Origin: Alviniconcha marisindica
Lineage: Eukaryota > Mollusca > Gastropoda > Provannidae
Length of the DNA: 64,000 nt
Reading direction: 5' to 3'
NCBI GenBank assembly: GCA_018857735.1
Contig: JABMCL010000883.1
Span: forward strand, 630,001-694,000
The first letter of the stretch is position 1. The number at the start of each line of letters is the position of its first letter. The notes under the pieces were generated by a model. That model was not told where the DNA came from, did not search any database, and saw nothing but the letters and a program-made list of their open reading frames with translations. Positions 60,216 to 64,000 of this stretch are shown piece after piece. The translations under genes were made by a program, and so were the position numbers.

Positions 60216-60780
60216 AAGGGTCATCAGGGTGTAACTGTGACCCCAGATGGCCAGGGAAGGGATGTAACTGTGACACTAAATGGCCAGGGAAGGGATGTAA
60301 CTGACACCAAATGGCCAGGGAAGGTATGTAACTGTGACACTAAATGGCCAGGGAAGGGATGTAACCAACACCAAATGGCCTGGGAAGGGATGTAACTGTG
60401 ACACTAAATGGCCAGGGAAGGGATGTAACTGTGACCTCAGATGGCCAGGGAAGGGATGTAACTGTGACCCCAAATGGCCAGGGAATGGATGTAACTGTGA
60501 CACCAAATGGTCAGGGAAGGGATGTAACTGTGACACCAAATGGCCAGGGAAGGGATGTAACTGTGACACCAAACAGCCAGGGAAGGGATGTAATTGTGAC
60601 ACCAAATGGCCAGGGAAATGGGATGTAACTGTGACACCAAATGGCCAGGGAAGGGATGTAACTGAGACCAAAATGGTGGGGGAAGGGATGTAAATGTGGC
60701 ACCAAATGGCCAGGAAGGGATGTAACTGTGACACCAAATGGTGGGGGAAGGGAAGTAACTGTGATGCCCACTGGAGGGAG
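60216..60780. repeat. 33-bp minisatellite, about 17 copies
   Basis: Unit GGGAAGGGATGTAACTGTGA plus CACCAAATGGCCA. Some copies have shortened ATGTAACTGACACC or ATGTAACCAACACC. Open in both strands (11-codon unit). Confidence 0.96.
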
Positions 60781-60849
60781 AAGGAAAACAAGTCTTTATG
60801 CATCAACCACTGCAGGTAGGCTGCAGGTAGACAACAGCAGTCTGGTCAC

Positions 60850-61008
60850 CATGGTGACAGTCACTGGCTACGACTGATCGATGACACAGCATTGCACTAA
60901 GAATGGTGACAGTCACTGGCTATGACTGATCAATGACACATCATTGCACTAAGAATGGTGACAGTCACTGGCTATGACTGATCAATGACACATCATTGCA
61001 CTAAGTCC
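60850..61008. repeat. ~57-bp tandem repeat, 3 copies
   Basis: Core ATGGTGACAGTCACTGGCTA then TGACTGATCAATGACACATC and ATTGCACTAAGA. GTGACAGTCAC is an inverted repeat. Confidence 0.95.
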
Positions 61009-61154
61009 CACACAACATGGCAGACATTTCACACGGACCACACGTGAACCTTTGACATTCACCGGATCTGAGTCAGTGCAGGGACCGATTCTGATGACAA
61101 TGATGATGATGCAGATGATGATGATGAAGGAGACTAGAGGTGGAGTTTCTAGCT

Positions 61155-61195
61155 TCAGTGTGTAAGCACAGGCTGGGTCTTGTTCTCGAGCAAAT
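61155..61195 (-). CDS. putative terminal coding exon of an unrecognised leftward gene
   Basis: On the minus strand the sequence before 61195 is a long pyrimidine stretch ending CTGCCTGCCTGTTTCAG, a strong splice acceptor. Joined in phase 1 to the exon at 63899-64000, it completes a GAT codon and gives DLLENKTQPVLTH followed by TGA at 61155-61157. The joint (HHIIA then DLLENK) is smooth. The exon is short (41 nt) but acceptable for a last coding exon. Possible polyadenylation signals on minus are AATAAA at 59991-59996 and ATTAAA near 60118; the 3' UTR would then span the 33-bp array. Function unknown. Confidence 0.42.
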
Positions 61196-61206
61196 CTGAA
61201 ACAGGC

Positions 61207-61302
61207 AGGCAGAGAAAACAGCCAACATCAATGACCTTACAGAGAAAACAGCCAACATCAATGACCTTACAGAGAAAACAGCCAACATCAATGACCTTAC
61301 AA
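61207..61302. repeat. 30-bp tandem repeat, 3 copies
   Basis: Unit ACAGAGAAAACAGCCAACAT plus CAATGACCTT. On the minus strand its first copy merges into the pyrimidine tract of the splice acceptor at 61196. Confidence 0.95.
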
Positions 61303-61623
61303 AGTAGCCTTGTACAAGACAACACCAGTCCTATTTTCACCCACAGCCAAAATGCATCAAGGGAAGCAATCTAAATCACTCTGTCAGAGTAGTAACATAA
61401 TTATACAGATCAACCCCACTTTAACCCAACAGACATGATTACACATGGCATGAGTACATACAAAACAAGCAAACTGCAATAAACATGTATAAAGGAAATG
61501 CATATCTAATCCCAAAACAATCTGAAACGAGGATAACGGCAAGCATTCTCAAATAAGATTCAAATACATAAAAGGTTCAAAAGAAGGCTTATTAAATGTG
61601 ACAATACACAATGGATAAGCCTC
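61303..61623. other. AT-rich unique DNA, putative intron
   Basis: No repeat or exon recognised. Lies inside the proposed intron 61196-63898. Confidence 0.45.
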
Positions 61624-61732
61624 TTTTTCAAGTGATGAAACAACATTTAACTGTAAAATGATGCGATGAAACAACACTTAACTGTAAAATGATGTGATGA
61701 AACAACACTTAACTGTAAAATGATGAAAAATG
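61624..61732. repeat. 31-bp tandem repeat, about 3.3 copies
   Basis: Unit GATGAAACAACACTTAACTG plus TAAAATGATGT. Confidence 0.93.
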
Positions 61733-62020
61733 AAATGTCGGCTACTCATCTGCTTTTGGTTATGATGTTTTGGTGTCCAGCATTTACATTTCATTTTTCA
61801 CTGTTTACTGTTGTTTAACTTTAAGTGTTGTTTTGTTGCTTGAAAAGGTTGCTTACCCCCAAACATTTGTAAACTATAGTCATATTAAAAAAGCGTTCTT
61901 TTTCACTTTTAATGTGTTAATGTCTTATCTAATTATTTATACAGACAGAACACCAGCCTACAATCAAGTTAGAAGTCAGTTGTTGTATGGTTGCCAGTTG
62001 ATGAACTGTCTTTTTTGCAA
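61733..62020. other. AT-rich unique DNA, putative intron
   Basis: Nothing recognised. Confidence 0.45.
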
Positions 62021-62150
62021 GGTCACACATGGGGCATGTCTTTCTTCTTTTCTTTTCACAAGGTCACACATTAGGCATGTCTTTTTTTCTTCTTTTTTCT
62101 TCACAAGATCACACAGTAAGCCTGTCATTCTTTCTTTGAACCAGTTTAGT
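62020..62150. repeat. ~45-50-bp T-rich tandem repeat, about 3 copies
   Basis: Copies share AAGGTCACACATTAGGCATG and TCTTTTTTTCTTC. Confidence 0.85.
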
Positions 62151-62187
62151 TTCAAATGATGCTGGTAGCTGAGCAGTGTATCATTTT

Positions 62188-62632
62188 TTTTCTTGTGGCC
62201 AACAGTGACTAGCCCATCTTTTTCTTATGGCCAACAGTGACTAGCCCATCTTTTTCTTGTGGCCAACAGTGACTAGCCCATCTTTTTCTTGTGGCCAACA
62301 GTGACTAGCCCATCTTTTTCTTATGGCCAACAGTGACTAGTCCATCTTTTTCTTGTGGCCAACAGTGACTAGCCCATCTTTTTCTTATGGCCAACAGTGA
62401 CTAGCCCATCTTTTTCTTGTGGCCAACAGTGACTAGCCCATCTTTTTCTTGTGGCCAACAGTGACTAGCCCATCTTTTTCTTGTGGCCAACAGTGACTAG
62501 CCCATCTTTTTCTTATGGCCAACAGTGACTAGCCCATCTTTTTCTTGTGGTCAGCAGTGACTAGCCCATCTTTTTCTTGTGGCCAACAGTGACTACTAGC
62601 CCATCTTTTTCTTGTGGCCAACAGTGACTGTG
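62188..62632. repeat. 32-bp minisatellite, 14 copies
   Basis: Unit GGCCAACAGTGACTAGCCCA plus TCTTTTTCTTGT, with CTTATGG/CTTGTGG as the only frequent variant. Very uniform. Confidence 0.97.
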
Positions 62633-63290
62633 AGTGTCTCCAGTTGAATCTACTGGAAGCTTTTGTATCCTGCATTGAGAAACTGTGCTTTCAGTGAAAT
62701 CAGGAAAGACTGCCAGAACTAACAGGCATCGTACAGAAAAATCCATTCAAAATTCAGAATTCACAAACTTTTCACAAACCTTTGCAATATGGCATGGAAA
62801 AGTAACACGAAGGTACGCAATTCTTCTGCACATCTGGTAAAGGGGGGCAACCCTTACTGTATAGCCAATGGCCGATGCACTCCATCAGTCAAAACTGATA
62901 GCAAGTGCGTTCTTTGTGATTTCGCATGGCAATTATTACTTTTAACTACTGTTCAGTCTTGGGAAATGCCGTTTCTGACTGATAAGCCGATAGTTTTTCC
63001 CTAGTGCTCTGAAGACCACGAAATTCACAAACTTTCACAGACCCCGCTCACTTTTCACAGACTTTAAAGGCCTTGAAAAGCTTATCCCATTTTTCCCTAA
63101 CTTTCAAAGACCTTCAAAGACTGTGTGAACCTGACTAATGACACAAAGACTGACAGCTGTTTTTGATTCTCCTGCATGTCCTGCTAGTGTGCAGACCTCT
63201 GTGCAGGAGAACCAGCCATCCAGGTGTGGCAGTCCAGCCCACAACTCCACCTTCCGGCCGGGTCCTGGAGGTCAAGGTCCCCCACTGGCA
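62633..63290. other. unique DNA, putative intron
   Basis: Short recurrences of TTCACAAACTTT and AGACCTTCAAAGACT at 62750-63125. No exon recognised. Confidence 0.45.
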
Positions 63291-63724
63291 GCGCCTCTGT
63301 TCTCACTCACTAGCAGTCTTACCGTTTCTTTATGACCCAGTCCATCGCCTCTGTTCTCACTCACTAGCAGTCTTACCTTTTCTTTATGACCCAGTCCATC
63401 GCCTCTGTTCTCACTCACTAGTTGTCTTACCTTTTCTTTATGACCAAGTCCACGGCCTCTGTTCTCACTCACTAGCAATCTTACCTCTTCTTTATGATCC
63501 AGTCCTTCACCTCTGTTCTCCCTCACTATTTGTCTTACCTTTTCTTTATGATCCAGTCCATCACCTCTGTTCTCCCTCACTAGCTGTCTTACCTTTTCTT
63601 TATGATCCAGTCCTTCACCTCTGTTCTCACTCACTAGTTGTCTTACCTTTTCTTTATGATCCAGTCCATCGCCTCTGTTCTCACTCACTAGTTGTCTTAC
63701 CTTTTCTTTATGACCCAGTCCATC
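63291..63724. repeat. 54-bp minisatellite, 8 copies
   Basis: Unit CTCTGTTCTCACTCACTAGC, then GTCTTACCTTTTCTTTATGA and CCCAGTCCATCGC. The 18-codon unit leaves 138-221-codon frames open on both strands. It lies within the proposed intron, so these frames are not called. Confidence 0.96.
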
Positions 63725-63898
63725 TATTCCTTGAGTGCATTAGCAGCCACTCAGTCAGTACCTGTCTTCACGTGTCTATTGACTACACAGACTTGGTCCT
63801 CACTATAGTCAACAGTACTTTGCAGTAGATTTAAGAATGAGTGAGTGAGTGAGTGAGTGACTGACTGAGTGTGTGTGTGTGGGTGTGGGTGTGTATAC
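63725..63898. other. unique DNA with (GAGT)n and (TG)n, putative intron start
   Basis: GAGT repeats at about 63838-63860, then TG repeats to 63895. On the minus strand the intron would begin GTATAC at 63898. Confidence 0.5.
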
Positions 63899-64000
63899 CT
63901 GCTATAATGTGGTGCCAAGGCAAAGTAATGTAGGTCAGGTTGGCTTGCAGGGCCACACTGTTGGCACGGCGACGCTCCTTGAAGTGATGCCATGCTTGAG
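63899..64000 (-). CDS. putative coding exon, cut by the window edge
   Basis: Read from 63998 leftward: QAWHHFKERRRAN, then SVALQANLTYITLPWHHIIA, with one leftover G before CAG|GTATAC, a fair splice donor. The 33 codons have mixed, non-repetitive composition with frequent GC third positions (GCC, AAC, CTG, ACC), unlike the repeat-driven frames elsewhere. Phase and peptide continue sensibly into 61155-61195. I do not recognise the protein. The alternatives are an exon joined to a different downstream exon, or chance: a competing minus frame also crosses this stretch as MASLQGASPCQQCG, but runs on into the intron microsatellites. Confidence 0.5.

Noticed and set aside
61000..61195. Alternative frame after the acceptor giving a run of Ile resembling a membrane segment
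   Set aside because: The Ile run comes from a GAT/ATC trinucleotide repeat, and its phase does not match the upstream exon.

Overview
This window reads as nuclear DNA of a marine invertebrate, most likely a mollusc and perhaps a gastropod. Three tRNA-derived SINE copies, relics of non-LTR retrotransposons (an RNase H piece and two reverse-transcriptase C-terminal tails), dispersed repeats built on TGACCTTGACC, long (TG)n tracts and the near absence of coding DNA all fit a lophotrochozoan. The taxon is an inference from familiar repeat types; no marker gene is present. No bacterial or viral gene, rRNA gene or functional tRNA gene was seen.

The dominant content is tandem repeat. By adding my own array limits, about 37 kb of the 64 kb lies in some 70 separate microsatellite, minisatellite and satellite-like arrays, nearly all with different units (12 to 71 bp). 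Many units are multiples of 3 and lack stops, so long reading frames (up to about 500 codons, often on both strands) run through the arrays. I read these as by-products of repetition, not genes.

Layout. 0-10 kb: 23-, 51-, 28-, 37-, 16-, 42-, 27-, 33-, 56-, 34- and 31-bp arrays and a composite TG/AG/spacer array. 10-20 kb: an evolving minisatellite family split by a minus-strand SINE, then a 44-bp array and a very uniform 58-bp array, followed by quieter DNA. 20-31 kb: an RNase H relic, TG tracts, related 33/32-bp arrays, two polypurine blocks, a G-rich array, a 33-bp array with CRE-like octamers, a 21-bp array, a second SINE and a conserved 171-bp dispersed element. 31-44 kb: 36-, 34-, 27/26-, 34- and 48-bp arrays, two LINE tails, a degenerate ~145-bp TGACCTTGACC repeat and a 66-bp array; two GC-richer stretches here look promoter-like. 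44-60 kb: a third SINE, 41-, 28-, 71-, 35/41-, 42-, 15/45-, 25-, 21- and 25-bp arrays, and the second, inverted 171-bp element.

The best protein-coding candidate is at the right edge: two putative minus-strand exons (63899-64000 and 61155-61195) with compatible splice sites and matching phase join into a smooth C-terminal peptide ending in a stop. If right, the last 3 kb holds the end of a gene transcribed leftward, and the rest of the window is mostly its downstream intergenic DNA. I do not recognise the protein.
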